Shown here: one piece after another, positions 53,246 to 64,000 of the stretch
Layout: the number at the start of each line of letters is the position of its first letter
Position numbering within the stretch: position 1 is the stretch's first letter
Assembly: GCA_018350325.1 (NCBI GenBank)
Contig: JAEVLN010000008.1
Span: forward strand, 2,356,001-2,420,000
DNA length: 64,000 bases
Origin: Globodera rostochiensis
Lineage: Eukaryota; Nematoda; Chromadorea; Rhabditida; Heteroderidae
Direction of reading: 5' to 3'
Translations under genes and position numbers: made by a program
Notes under the pieces: generated by a model
What the model was told of the DNA's origin: nothing
Databases searched by the model: none
What the model saw: only the letters and a program-made list of their open reading frames with translations

Positions 53246-54582
53246 CCGATCTTGAAGCAATGATGAAACATTGTTAATGGCACTAATCTAAGCTTTTCAT
53301 TCCCACGTCGGCATTTGTTCGCAAACCCCCCCCAAGCAAAGGAAGTGCCGACATTTAATTCCATTCCCATTAATTAAGGACAGCATTTCAAAATGTATTT
53401 ATTACCAAATAAAATAAATTAAAACGCCATCAAGAAAGCCAATGAATCAAAAATGCAAAGTTTTAAAATAAAAGGACATAGCGAATTGGTGGAAACGATT
53501 TTATTCCTTTTTCGGTGGGGGGGGGGGAGGGAATGAATAAATGAAAGGAAAGACTATAAAAAGGCGCCGCATTTGCCCGCGCATTGTCCTCGTCTTCAAA
53601 CAAAATAAACAACAAAAACAACGGCGTGGTGCTTCTTTCTCTTTTGCTGATGGCCCCTGCCGCGCAAATGATTTAAGGGTAATTAGAACGAAATAGGGCG
53701 GGGACGGGGACGGGGGGGGGTGGCGAGAAATTGGGTGGGGACGGGCGGGGATTGATCGGCGGCGGTTAATTGCCCCTGGGGCTGCTTGAGGCAATGCAGT
53801 TTAACCGAACAGCAGGCACTGAAGGGGGCGGGTGACCGACGAAATGCAAAAAATAGTGAAAATTACGCTTCTGCTGACATAATAATTACTTTTTAACCAG
53901 ACAGCTCATAGACTTTAAATGTTGGAATATTTTCGGGGGGTCTGAACCAGACGAATACCCTTTCTGTGGACCGCCGTCCATGTTAACGTAATGTCCTTTT
54001 ATAATACAATCAAAAGTTGCGCGTTGAAAAACTCTACAAAAAAGGTCCGGGGACCGAAGCGATCAGTGCGTACTTTTCTGCCGCTAGGCCCATTTATAGT
54101 TTTCTGCCCCCTATCTCTTTATATAAGGATAATACTTAATATCTAAAACAAAATTGAATGAAATTCACTGACCAATGTCTAATAATAAGGGAAATATTTG
54201 ACAAATGTTCACAACATTTCATTGAGCATTTACGAACTCTTTGAATACCCGCATCACAGTTGAATAGGCCGGACTAAATAAGGGGAGAAATCAATCATAA
54301 AGTAAGCCAGCCATGATCAACAGAGTGCCATTGAAACATAATCTCTGCCGGAAAGGGCATTTGGAGGGTAATTTGTGCTCCAATGACCTCCTCCCGTTTA
54401 TTTATGGGGTCTCTGGGTCATAGAATCCGGTCTGACCTCCGTTTTATCAAATTTCGTACCTCGAACCAGTAAAAACTTCGTCAGCTCGAAAGTTGCAAAA
54501 ACGCAGGTCAGATTCGGATTCTATCCGTCCAACTGACTGCAGCAATGGCACTCCCTGCTGCTGTTCTTCTGGTGGCATTCAT
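53246..54582. other. Intergenic, no gene recognised
   Basis: Contains G runs near 53516-53526 and 53711-53720, C run 53327-53333, and AT-rich tracts. Minus-strand short frames around 53500-53790 are low complexity. 54000-54500 has phrases (gtccggggaccgaagcg, ggactaaataaggggag) with no coding bias. It lies between the protease start and the RIC1 stop. Confidence 0.5.
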
Positions 54583-57500
54583 TTACCATGCGAAGAGGGC
54601 CCACTGGAATAGTTCCTGAGTCCCCGCCCGAACTCTCTTCAGAAATTGTTCCATCCTCAGCCGCCCTTCCGGCAGTCGTTGCATCGGCGTCAAAATTCGT
54701 TCTTTTACTTGGCGAATGTCTTGACACAAAATGCACAACAAAAATATCCATTCGAAGGCCTCCGTCTTTTGCAGAATGTCGAGGACAAATGCCATTTCGG
54801 CCTCCGTCTGTGCCGTGCCCCTCACCTTGGAGTCACTGCAGAATTTTTCCAAAACTTAAAGGGATTTTTTTTTTTTTTTCGTTTTATTGGAGGGGGGGGG
54901 GGTCACCTTCCCAATTGCAGAAAATCAATGCGCTCGCCCCAACGCCTTCCGCAGCTGCACAACCTTTTTGCACGCGTTCGTCGTCACTTTCCTCCGTTTT
55001 CGCCTCACTTTCGTCGCCCTCTGCCGCATTCCTTCCGCCCACAACAAAAGATGGAATTGCGGTCGAACCGTTGCTGATTCGGCTGCTGTTGAGTGAGTGA
55101 ATTATTGTGGGGGGTTTTTTACATAGAAACAAAATGTTCAATTTAAAATTAGTCAATAATACGCCCCCCCCCAATTAATGCATTGTATTGTATTCGTTCA
55201 CCCATTAAAAGGCAATAAAGAATGATTGACGGGCAAATTTGCGGAGAATGAGACGGGGTAAGGCCAATTGAATTGCGCATGCAACTTCATCAGAACGACG
55301 GGAAACTCCGCGGCAGCGACGGAAAACGCATTTTTGCGCAAAAACGAAATCAAATCAAACTGAAGATAAGAAGAGAAGGCACCTGAAAGTGACCGAATTG
55401 TCTCGCTTATCGCTTTCATTAGCATTTTTAATTACCCAAATCCCGCAATGCGTAGTCCTCCAAAAGGGTCGCCGCGTATTTGGCGAGAATTTTGTCTGTT
55501 TTTTCGTATCCGTCAACCAAATTCCGCCCATTTTTTGTCGCCTCCGAAGGTTTTGTTGTGTTTAATTTTGGAAGTGGCGCTTTCGAAAACAATTTTTCTT
55601 TGCTTGGAGGTGAAATTTGTTGTGCTTTCTGTTGTTGGTTATGTTGATGGTCGCCGGTCTTCCCAGAAGACATGGACCGGTGTCGATGAGAGGAGGATTC
55701 GCCTGTATGTAATAGTTAGGAATCTTTTGGTTTTAGAATTTAAATATTAATTTGAATCGGTACTTAAAACTGGATTCGAAAATTTATCGAGTGTTTGGTA
55801 TGAAAATGGTTATTTTTCTTCCGAATGATCAGCACCATCGATTTCCACTGAAGAGCTAAACGAAGGGAAGGCAAATTCATCGGCCGGCGCGGAATTAAAT
55901 CCGGAAGGCGCTTTGGACTGATGGAAATGGTGATGACTTTGCAGCGATGACAATTTGTGTTGAAGCGGACTTTCCGGTCCTTCCGACACGGCGCCAATGT
56001 CTCCCATTTCATGGTCAGCTGCTCGACAAATGCTGTGCATAAAACGGACGATGTCCTTGACACAATGAAAGTCTTTACAAATCCCCCCAACTTCCAAAAA
56101 CGGACTTGTGCAACGGTCCATTGCCGTTTTGCCAGTGCCTCTTCCAACAAACGGAATGCCAACTAAAAGCAAAAAAGGGTTCAAAACCGACAACGATTAT
56201 TCTAACCTTTGAACTGTCCTTAAAGTTCTCCATGCTGTGCAAAATCATCAGACAGCTGGTCGCCGTGTCCAATTGGCCCTCTTGAAGACACATTTGGAAT
56301 AGCTGCCGGGGATGTTGGCTAACGGAGAACAAAAGGCTCCAAAAGGCAAGTTCCGTCTTGCGGGCGCAGAAAACAATCGTTCGGAGGTATTCGGTAGGAA
56401 ATTCGCGAAGAAATGCGACGGCGGTTGGAAGAAGAGGGTCTAAAGAACCAAAAAAAGGAAAAATAATTCACAATTTTCCAACTTACCCGGAATTGGTTCG
56501 GACGAAGTCGCTTCTTCGTCCAGCAAGTCGTGCAGTAACAATTCGAGAATGTGTCCAAAATAGGACAGAGACCGGCACGCTGTGGCCAAGTCAAAAGCAA
56601 AAGCACCAAGATTTCGCTTCAAAAGCTGCTTGAGCAGTTTGTGGATAAACACCTGAAAATAGCTAAAAATATTACCAAAAAAGCACAAAATTCACCTCGC
56701 CAACCCTGACCAAATTGTGTACAAACAATCGCGACATAAAGTCGTTTTTGGTAACGAAAGAACTCAACGAGGACGAGCCGTCCTCCGTCGCCAGGGAAAT
56801 GTTATCGGACAATTTGGCAGACGATGACGACGCCTTCGGGTGCGACGAGACGCAACTCGCCCCACACGCCAAATAATCGTCGTTAACGCCTGAATAAGTA
56901 TTTGACACAAAGTCCAATTTTTGGCCAATTATCACAAAAAACAAAAAGCATTTAATTTACAGAGGGGGTAAATGTCGAGATCAATTGGAAGCATTATCCG
57001 ACGAGAGATGAACGAACGGGAGCTTTGACGGCTGAGCCTTCGACTTTGATTTGCTAATATCGACGATTTTTCCAATTTTTGTTCGGTTGACAGCGGAAGC
57101 CAAATCTAAAAGCAAAAAAGAACGGAAATAATACTCAAAAAAGCAAAGCAAAACAAAACTCGCCTTACTATTTTTGCAACCGGCATTAATCCACAAAGCA
57201 TCCTCGAGAAATGCGATCCCCCCGAGGGTTTTGGCATATTTACGATCAGAAGGCACTGTCGTCCAAAAATGTTCAACGAAAGAGGCGATCAAAGTTGGCG
57301 GATGAAGCTGCAAATGAAGGAGGAGATCCAACCATCCGGTCAAAAGAATGGTAAAATTAAAATTCACATGAAATTCCGAGGCAATTTCGTCGTCGCTTTC
57401 CTGCGCTTTTCCGGACTGAGCGTCGTCGTTCAGTTGGGGCTGCATTGGACTCAACAGCAGCAAATGACCGGAAATATTCAACAAAAGCGAGTCCAAATCC

Positions 57501-60500
57501 TCGCAAAAAGCGACGGCATCTAAAAAGGAACAAGTCAATCAATTAGGTTAAACACAATTAAAAGCTTTGCCTAATTTATATATAAATTTTATTAATAATA
57601 CCGGAATGGAAATTGAGTCTTGTGAGATCCATCGACACGAGACAGCTCGGATGAGGCAGAAATTCCGCAATACGAATTTCGGCCAGACATTCCAAAGTTA
57701 GGGAATCGGTGACAGTCTTTTGACCTTTTTCAGTCGAAAGCGACAGAGAGTAAATGCCAATCAGCGAATTGACGTCAAAAACCAGCAAATGCAAATGACT
57801 GCAAATAAAATTCCCATTAAATGACACTTTCATTAATTTGTAAATTAAATTGCTTACAAGTTATTATTTTCTCAGAAGGTAAAGGGTAAAGCTCACTTTA
57901 GGGACATTTGCAAAACTTTGTTGGTAGGGATGGAATTTGCCACGTCCAAATCCAATTGCTTTTCAGCATGAAATGCATAAATCCGTTCGTTTTCACCGTC
58001 TGAGAAGTCCGTGTTACAGGCAGAACAAATCACAAAATCTTCAAAAATTGCGATTCCTCCACTCAATGAGAGAGACTGTTCCTAAAAAGAATCGTTTTTT
58101 GTAATGAAACAAATTAAAACCGAATAATTTGGAAGCAAACCTGGGCTTCTTTTCGAAACATCCGCCATTTAGCTGACTTAAAATTGTATAAGCAAAAGCC
58201 ATGCCTTCCGGCAACAGCGAGAAATTTGTTGCAGTCAAAATCTGTTGCCATTAACTAAATTACTTTACTATTATTGCTGAAACTGTAGCAAAAAACGGAA
58301 AAGCTCACCATTATGGGCCCGTTCACCGCTAAATAATTATGCGGAGGTTTAAACACTTTCCAAATCAAATGGGGCGCACTGCAAGCGACCGTCTGATCGG
58401 CGGAGATTGACGGGGAAAGGTAAACCCGATCGGAACCAAACATCATAACGTGTCGAGAATGCGAATTCTCCACCGATTGGATGAGATTAATATGTTGAAC
58501 GCCGTCAGTTGTCCCCATCCAAAGTTGAAAGCCTTCGTGTGCCCAGTCCAGCGTTGTAAAAAAAAAAGAACTAAAAAAACGTGCAAAAATATTAAAATTA
58601 AATAAACCGTTCATAGAGTGGGTGAAGAACGTTCAAATAAAATTTTGTCTAATATTTCTGACCTCGAGCTTCCCGAATGGTCCTCAAGCGAACACCACCA
58701 TTGGGCACCGAACGGACTGAAAATGGCCAAGGCCGGGGGAGTTTCATTGAAAGTGTTCATTGTTAGCCATCGACTGTCCTCTCCGTTATTTGTCTCTGTT
58801 CCATTTTGGGTAAGACAACAATCTAAACGGAAACGGATTGGAAAAACGCATTCAGTTTAAAATTGTGACTGACCAACGTCCTTTTTCCCATCGGCCAAAG
58901 TCTCAATTTGGCCGGATAAACCATCGACGGAATTCCAAATAACTGCGAATACATTTCCATTGGGGCTCAAACACCGAATCTGGCGGACTGAGCTGAGCCG
59001 TCCAAGAAACTCAGTGCCGTTCTTCAATGTCAGTCGAACAACAAAAAGTTGGACGAGTGTTTCATTAAGGTCATCGAATGAATATGTGACCAAATCCCCA
59101 CTGAAAATGTCTCGCGTTGAGACATTCGTGAAATTTTCCAAAGAATTTGTCGTCACCTTTTTGTGCCAAAATAAATCAGACGATATTTGAAATTGGTGGC
59201 ACAACAGCACGCGTTGTTCATTTCCCCCGCCCACAAAGCGTTAATTGAATTCGGTTGAAAGTTTGCGGATGGACTGCGGAGAAGCGCGCCCCGTCCGTCA
59301 CTGAGCACAACGCAAATCCCTCCAAGAAAAGGCGCAATGTCCAAAACGTGCAGAGAATCGAGGTAAGAATGGCGCTCATCTTCTAATATTTTAAATAATT
59401 TAAAAGAATGAACAATTTGCTAACTTTTTGAGAAAGAACTTCCAAATTGGTTGGGCGTTGCACAAATGGAACGAATGTTAAACGAAAGATTTTGAAGCAC
59501 TGTTCCCGTCCAACTCATTCTGTGCAACCAGCCGTCCACCAGACACACAATGAATTCTTCTTTGAAGCAAAGTACGCTTAAATTTCATTTTTAAATTGTA
59601 AAAGTAGCTTATTTTGGTGCATTTTCTGATCCGATCATTTTGACCGATTTTGAACTCGGGACCCAAAACGAACATTTTTGAAAATTCATAATTTTCCTAA
59701 GTTCTCATTATGTCAAAAATCTCTTTAAATGCACCAAACTAACGCAAAAAAAAACTAATTTTAAGCAAAAAAACGGAGAGGTTTTAAAGCAAATTAAGCA
59801 GGGGGTCTATTGGCAAAAAAGCACGGCACTTCTTTAGCTTTTAACCAATTATTTACAGGTAATACAAAGGAAATGCAAAAGAATGAAGCGGCCTTCAGGC
59901 TAAATAAGTGCCAAATGGAGTTCAATTAGTGCTCTCCCTCGGCCACAAAACAAAATATGACTTACCTCGTTGGCTCAGCCTCCAAATGGGCCACAACCGA
60001 AAGAGTGACGTTCATTAACGGCCGATTTTGTGCCAAATAAAACTCGGAAGATCCCCTCGAAAAGGCCGAATTAGCCGCAGGCGGATCGTGCAAGTTAAAA
60101 GTCGGATGATTGGAAGTTATCTCCACAGAGAAAATGTTTAAGCAATTTTTTGACTTAATTCAAAAAATGAAAAATCAAATCCACAAAATGTCAAAACAAA
60201 CCAACACACAAATCGAGCGCGAATCCGGCTTCCAAAATGCCTTAGTAAAAGGTCCACGTTCGCGCAAATTATCCCCATCCCTTTGGTAAATGCACGCGAC
60301 AAGGCGAGTCTAAAAGGAATTAATTAAGTTGACGCCTAATTTTAAATCACAAATCAAATAAAATCGAATTAACATTCACAAAAAAAGAGAAAAGCACATG
60401 CGATTTGACTCCAAATAATATGATCAGGCAATCGGGTCACCATAAAAATGGACAAAAATTGTTTTTTCCAAAAAATGAGGACAACCATCGGTAATATTAC

Positions 60501-60764
60501 CGAAAAGTCGATCGAGGTTTTGCTTAAAAAGTTTGTAAAAAACCCAACCCCTCGTCTATATAAGTGCAAAAACATTTACTCACATCGGCAAAATAAAAGT
60601 AAAGATTTTCATCGGAGACCACCGCAACAATTGTCCTTTCCCTATTGGCCACAACATAATTTACATTTGCAGAGAATGGAAGCCTCAACAAACTGTCACA
60701 GGAATCCTGAATTTGCGAATTAAAAAGGAATCTGAACGTTTCCTCTGCTCACCGGTAAAAACAT
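54583..60764 (-). CDS. RIC1 homologue, subunit of the Rab6 guanine-nucleotide exchange complex
   Basis: Large multi-exon gene. The first exon is only MFLP (60764), joined to [20 protein letters not shown] and [10 protein letters not shown], which matches the RIC1 start. WD-like N-terminal parts follow ([51 protein letters not shown]). The RIC1 domain gives NFHSG with [106 protein letters not shown] and [59 protein letters not shown] and the last exon [20 protein letters not shown] end the protein. RIC1 with RGP1 activates Rab6 at the Golgi for retrograde traffic. The middle and 3' part (54956 to about 56680) is duplicated at 62276-64000. Confidence 0.9.
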
Positions 60765-61247
60765 CACAAAGTTTGGAGCTTCAATCTGCTTTGAATTAGA
60801 ATCGAATCCAAGTGATAAAAGTTATGTTATTTTCAATATCCTCATTTTGCACATTCTTTATTTAACTGATAAAAAATGATCGTCTGCTATATTTGTGAGC
60901 AACTTTTTGTCTAATTAACAGGGGGCATGAAGGTTCAAAATTTTTCTTATATTGGGGAGGGGGGGGGGGGGGGGTTGGGACACGAATTTTCATCAATTGT
61001 GTGAGAATGTTTCAACTTTTTGTGATGGAGACAAAACACAATTCGATTGATTTATTTATGTACAATAACAAAAATTGAGTAAAACCGGTAGATTTTTGGC
61101 ACAAAAAATGAGGAATAGAATGTTCTAAAAAGCGAGGAGAACAAATGGAGGAATATTGCATTTTCAAAGGCTTGCCGAACAGAGGGAGACAAAACTTGTT
61201 GGGGGTGAAAAGAATCAGAAAATTGTGTGGCAATAAACAAGAAGTTT
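60765..61247. other. Short intergenic spacer with a long G run
   Basis: A G run of about 16 bases sits at 60959-60974, the longest in the window. It lies between the RIC1 start and the stop of the lipid phosphatase. The remainder is AT-rich and non-coding, and probably includes the 3' UTR of the phosphatase and the RIC1 promoter. Confidence 0.6.
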
Positions 61248-62275
61248 CTAAATCATCGCCACTGCCTCCTCCCTCACAGGCGATTCGATTGTTTCCGGCG
61301 CCTTTGTTTTTTTCTTACCTTTATCAGAATTTCCATCAGCAATTGGTGTGGTAGTGGCAGCAGAAGTTGTTGACACGGGATCATCAGCCGGAGCCGGAGC
61401 AGCATCAGCAACAACAACAGCGGGAGTGGCAGGGAAAAAATGCTCCCTGTGAAAAGTTACCTGAAATAAGCAGCAATTTAACTACTAATATATAGAGTTT
61501 GATTAAGCAAAAATTGGAAACAAATGAATTAATCCAAAATTGGCTTAACACCTTTAATCGTCATTTGTTCGCTCGCTTAATGGGTTTGAACAAAATATTC
61601 AAAAAATGATCGGAATTGATCAGTCTCAAACCAAACAAAAAAAAAGCATTATATGTGTACATAAAATGCAAATCGGACTGTCACTCACCACACAAACGGC
61701 AACAGCTGTGCCCGCCAGAGCGCCACAAACGATGTCGACGCTGTGATGTTTGTGGTCGGTCAACCGAGTAATGGCCACAAAAGACGCGGCGCCAATTAAC
61801 AGCGCGTATAGCGCGATGAAAAGGTCGATGAATTGACGAAACAAAGGCAAAATGCGTGCGTGGATATACAACTGCAAAGGAAAATAGAATAAATACGCGA
61901 TCTTATCCGAAAGATTAGCGGACTCTACAGAAACTGAATGATGTGATCTGAGGAAGTCGGCTTAAACCCCCAAAAATTACGATGAGAAAAATAGCGAAAA
62001 AGAACGCGATGGAAGCGTGGCCTGAGTAGAAACTGCGCCGAGCGTCCAACACAACTGAATTATCATCAGGCAGTCTCTGGCAGGTGTAGAAGTCGTTGAA
62101 GTAGTCGTCATCGTTGAAAGGGCAAATTCTGATTGGTAATGATTTGGATGAGTCACCTTTTTTGATAATAAAATTAACGTCGAGAAAGGGGTTATTTAAA
62201 GAAGTTTTAGCGTTATATACATAATTGGGGCAGTACGGGACCGGACTAATGAACAACATTCTCTACTGGGAACCA
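61248..62275 (-). pseudogene. PAP2-type lipid phosphate phosphatase, 5' end lost at duplication junction
   Basis: Encodes SPVPYCPNYVYNAKTSLNNP, DARRSFYSGHASIAFFFAIF (phosphatase motif 2, SGH) and LIGAASFVAITRLTDHKHHS with VDIVCGALAG (motif 3: R-x5-H-x3-D). The alanine/threonine-rich tail ends APETIESPVREEAVAMI. These are the features of phospholipid phosphatases (PLPP/LPP), which dephosphorylate phosphatidate and related lipids in membranes. The N-terminal transmembrane helices and motif 1 (K-x6-RP), expected just upstream, are absent, because at 62276 the sequence changes to the duplicated RIC1 segment. It is either a truncated gene or has its 5' exons elsewhere. Confidence 0.75.
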
Positions 62276-64000
62276 TGCACAACCTTTTTGCACGCGTTCG
62301 TCGTCACTTTCCTCCGTTTTCGCCTCACTTTCGTCGCCCTCTGCCGCATTCCTTCCGCCCACAACAAAAGATGGAATTGCGGTCGAACCGTTGCTGATTC
62401 GGCTGCTGTTGAGTGAGTGAATTATTGTGGGGGGTTTTTTACATAGAAACAAAATGTTCAATTTAAAATTAGTCAATAATACGCCCCCCCCCCAATTAAT
62501 GCATTGTATTGTATTCGTTCACCCATTAAAAGGCAATAAAGAATGATTGACGGGCAAATTTGCGGAGAATGAGACGGGGTAAGGCCAATTGAATTGCGCA
62601 TGCAACTTCATCAGAACGACGGGAAACTCCGCGGCAGCGACGGAAAACGCATTTTTGCGCAAAAACGAAATCAAATCAAACTGAAGATAAGAAGAGAAGG
62701 CACCTGAAAGTGACCGAATTGTCTCGCTTATCGCTTTCATTAGCATTTTTAATTACCCAAATCCCGCAATGCGTAGTCCTCCAAAAGGGTCGCCGCGTAT
62801 TTGGCGAGAATTTTGTCTGTTTTTTCGTATCCGTCAACCAAATTCCGCCCATTTTTTGTCGCCTCCGAAGGTTTTGTTGTGTTTAATTTTGGAAGTGGCG
62901 CTTTCGAAAACAATTTTTCTTTGCTTGGAGGTGAAATTTGTTGTGCTTTCTGTTGTTGGTTATGTTGATGGTCGCCGGTCTTCCCAGAAGACATGGACCG
63001 GTGTCGATGAGAGGAGGATTCGCCTGTATGTAATAGTTAGGAATCTTTTGGTTTTAGAATTTAAATATTAATTTGAATCGGTACTTAAAACTGGATTCGA
63101 AAATTTATCGAGTGTTTGGTATGAAAATGGTTATTTTTCTTCCGAATGATCAGCACCATCGATTTCCACTGAAGAGCTAAACGAAGGGAAGGCAAATTCA
63201 TCGGCCGGCGCGGAATTAAATCCGGAAGGCGCTTTGGACTGATGGAAATGGTGATGACTTTGCAGCGATGACAATTTGTGTTGAAGCGGACTTTCCGGTC
63301 CTTCCGACACGGCGCCAATGTCTCCCATTTCATGGTCAGCTGCTCGACAAATGCTGTGCATAAAACGGACGATGTCCTTGACACAATGAAAGTCTTTACA
63401 AATCCCCCCAACTTCCAAAAACGGACTTGTGCAACGGTCCATTGCCGTTTTGCCAGTGCCTCTTCCAACAAACGGAATGCCAACTAAAAGCAAAAAAGGG
63501 TTCAAAACCGACAACGATTATTCTAACCTTTGAACTGTCCTTAAAGTTCTCCATGCTGTGCAAAATCATCAGACAGCTGGTCGCCGTGTCCAATTGGCCC
63601 TCTTGAAGACACATTTGGAATAGCTGCCGGGGATGTTGGCTAACGGAGAACAAAAGGCTCCAAAAGGCAAGTTCCGTCTTGCGGGCGCAGAAAACAATCG
63701 TTCGGAGGTATTCGGTAGGAAATTCGCGAAGAAATGCGACGGCGGTTGGAAGAAGAGGGTCTAAAGAACCAAAAAAAGGAAAAATAATTCACAATTTTCC
63801 AACTTACCCGGAATTGGTTCGGACGAAGTCGCTTCTTCGTCCAGCAAGTCGTGCAGTAACAATTCGAGAATGTGTCCAAAATAGGACAGAGACCGGCACG
63901 CTGTGGCCAAGTCAAAAGCAAAAGCACCAAGATTTCGCTTCAAAAGCTGCTTGAGCAGTTTGTGGATAAACACCTGAAAATAGCTAAAAATATTACCAAA
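62246..64000 (-). pseudogene. Partial duplicate of RIC1 (3' half), fused to PAP2 sequence and running off the right edge
   Basis: 62276-64000 is nearly identical to 54956-56680 (one extra C in the C run at about 62484 shifts the offset from 7320 to 7321). Coding content includes [20 protein letters not shown], the [10 protein letters not shown] exon, [32 protein letters not shown] and the [13 protein letters not shown] exon. The final exon ([17 protein letters not shown]) is missing. Reading on from DDERVQKGC, the frame enters PAP2-side sequence and adds AWFPVENVVH before a stop at 62246. The 5' half lies beyond the window, so a full upstream gene cannot be excluded. Confidence 0.85.

Overview
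The window is eukaryotic genomic DNA, very probably from a nematode and most likely a plant-parasitic (tylenchid/cyst-type) species. The reasons are small introns, a ZP-domain cuticlin with a furin site and a C-terminal membrane anchor, a GH19 chitinase, a STAT gene, and several introns that fit only with GC-AG boundaries, which are reported as unusually common in cyst nematodes. There are no bacterial operons, no CRISPR arrays and no recognisable tRNA or rRNA genes. All genes were assembled by eye from intron-containing frames, so product calls rest on motif recognition from memory and not on a search.

Left part (1-10.8 kb): the 5' part of a cubilin-like EGF/CUB gene (minus), the retromer subunit VPS35 (minus) and, head-to-head with it, the GPN-loop GTPase GPN2 (plus). 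The middle (10.8-41 kb) is a mosaic of segmental duplications. Five blocks recur: A, a ZP-domain cuticlin (one complete copy, three copies lacking the first exons); B, a segment with a short repeat coding for GETQ; C, an ILKAP-type PP2C phosphatase followed 146 bases later by the deadenylase TOE1 (one TOE1 copy truncated, one complete); D, a GH19 chitinase (one near-complete copy and two remnants); and MRPL14 (one complete gene, one fragment of the last exon). The order is A1-D1-B1-C1-B2-A2-D2-(MRPL14 fragment)-zinc-finger pseudogene-G-rich satellite-A3-D3-MRPL14-C2(5')-B3-A4-B4-C2(3'). The copies complement each other: where one locus is truncated, the other is usually complete.

The right part (41-64 kb) is mostly single-copy genes on the minus strand: mitochondrial Obg GTPase (MTG2), an MBOAT lysophospholipid acyltransferase, a STAT factor, a trypsin-like protease and the Rab6 exchange-factor subunit RIC1. 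A PAP2 lipid phosphatase follows, and its 5' end has been replaced by a second copy of the RIC1 3' half that runs off the right edge. A foldback element with perfect 46-base arms lies near 46.7-47.0 kb.

The most interesting signals are structural. Two minisatellites, one in the cuticlin gene and one in the cubilin gene, have units that carry a copy of the adjacent exon edge and splice site, so splice sites have been amplified in tandem. A 1.7-kb insertion in the second PP2C gene is flanked by about 125-base direct repeats that duplicate the 3' splice site. Deletion scars in the chitinase remnant coincide with poly-C/poly-G tracts. Block B sits at almost every junction of the mosaic. Mis-assembly or mixed haplotypes are a real alternative for the whole duplicated zone, and long reads across the junctions would settle it.
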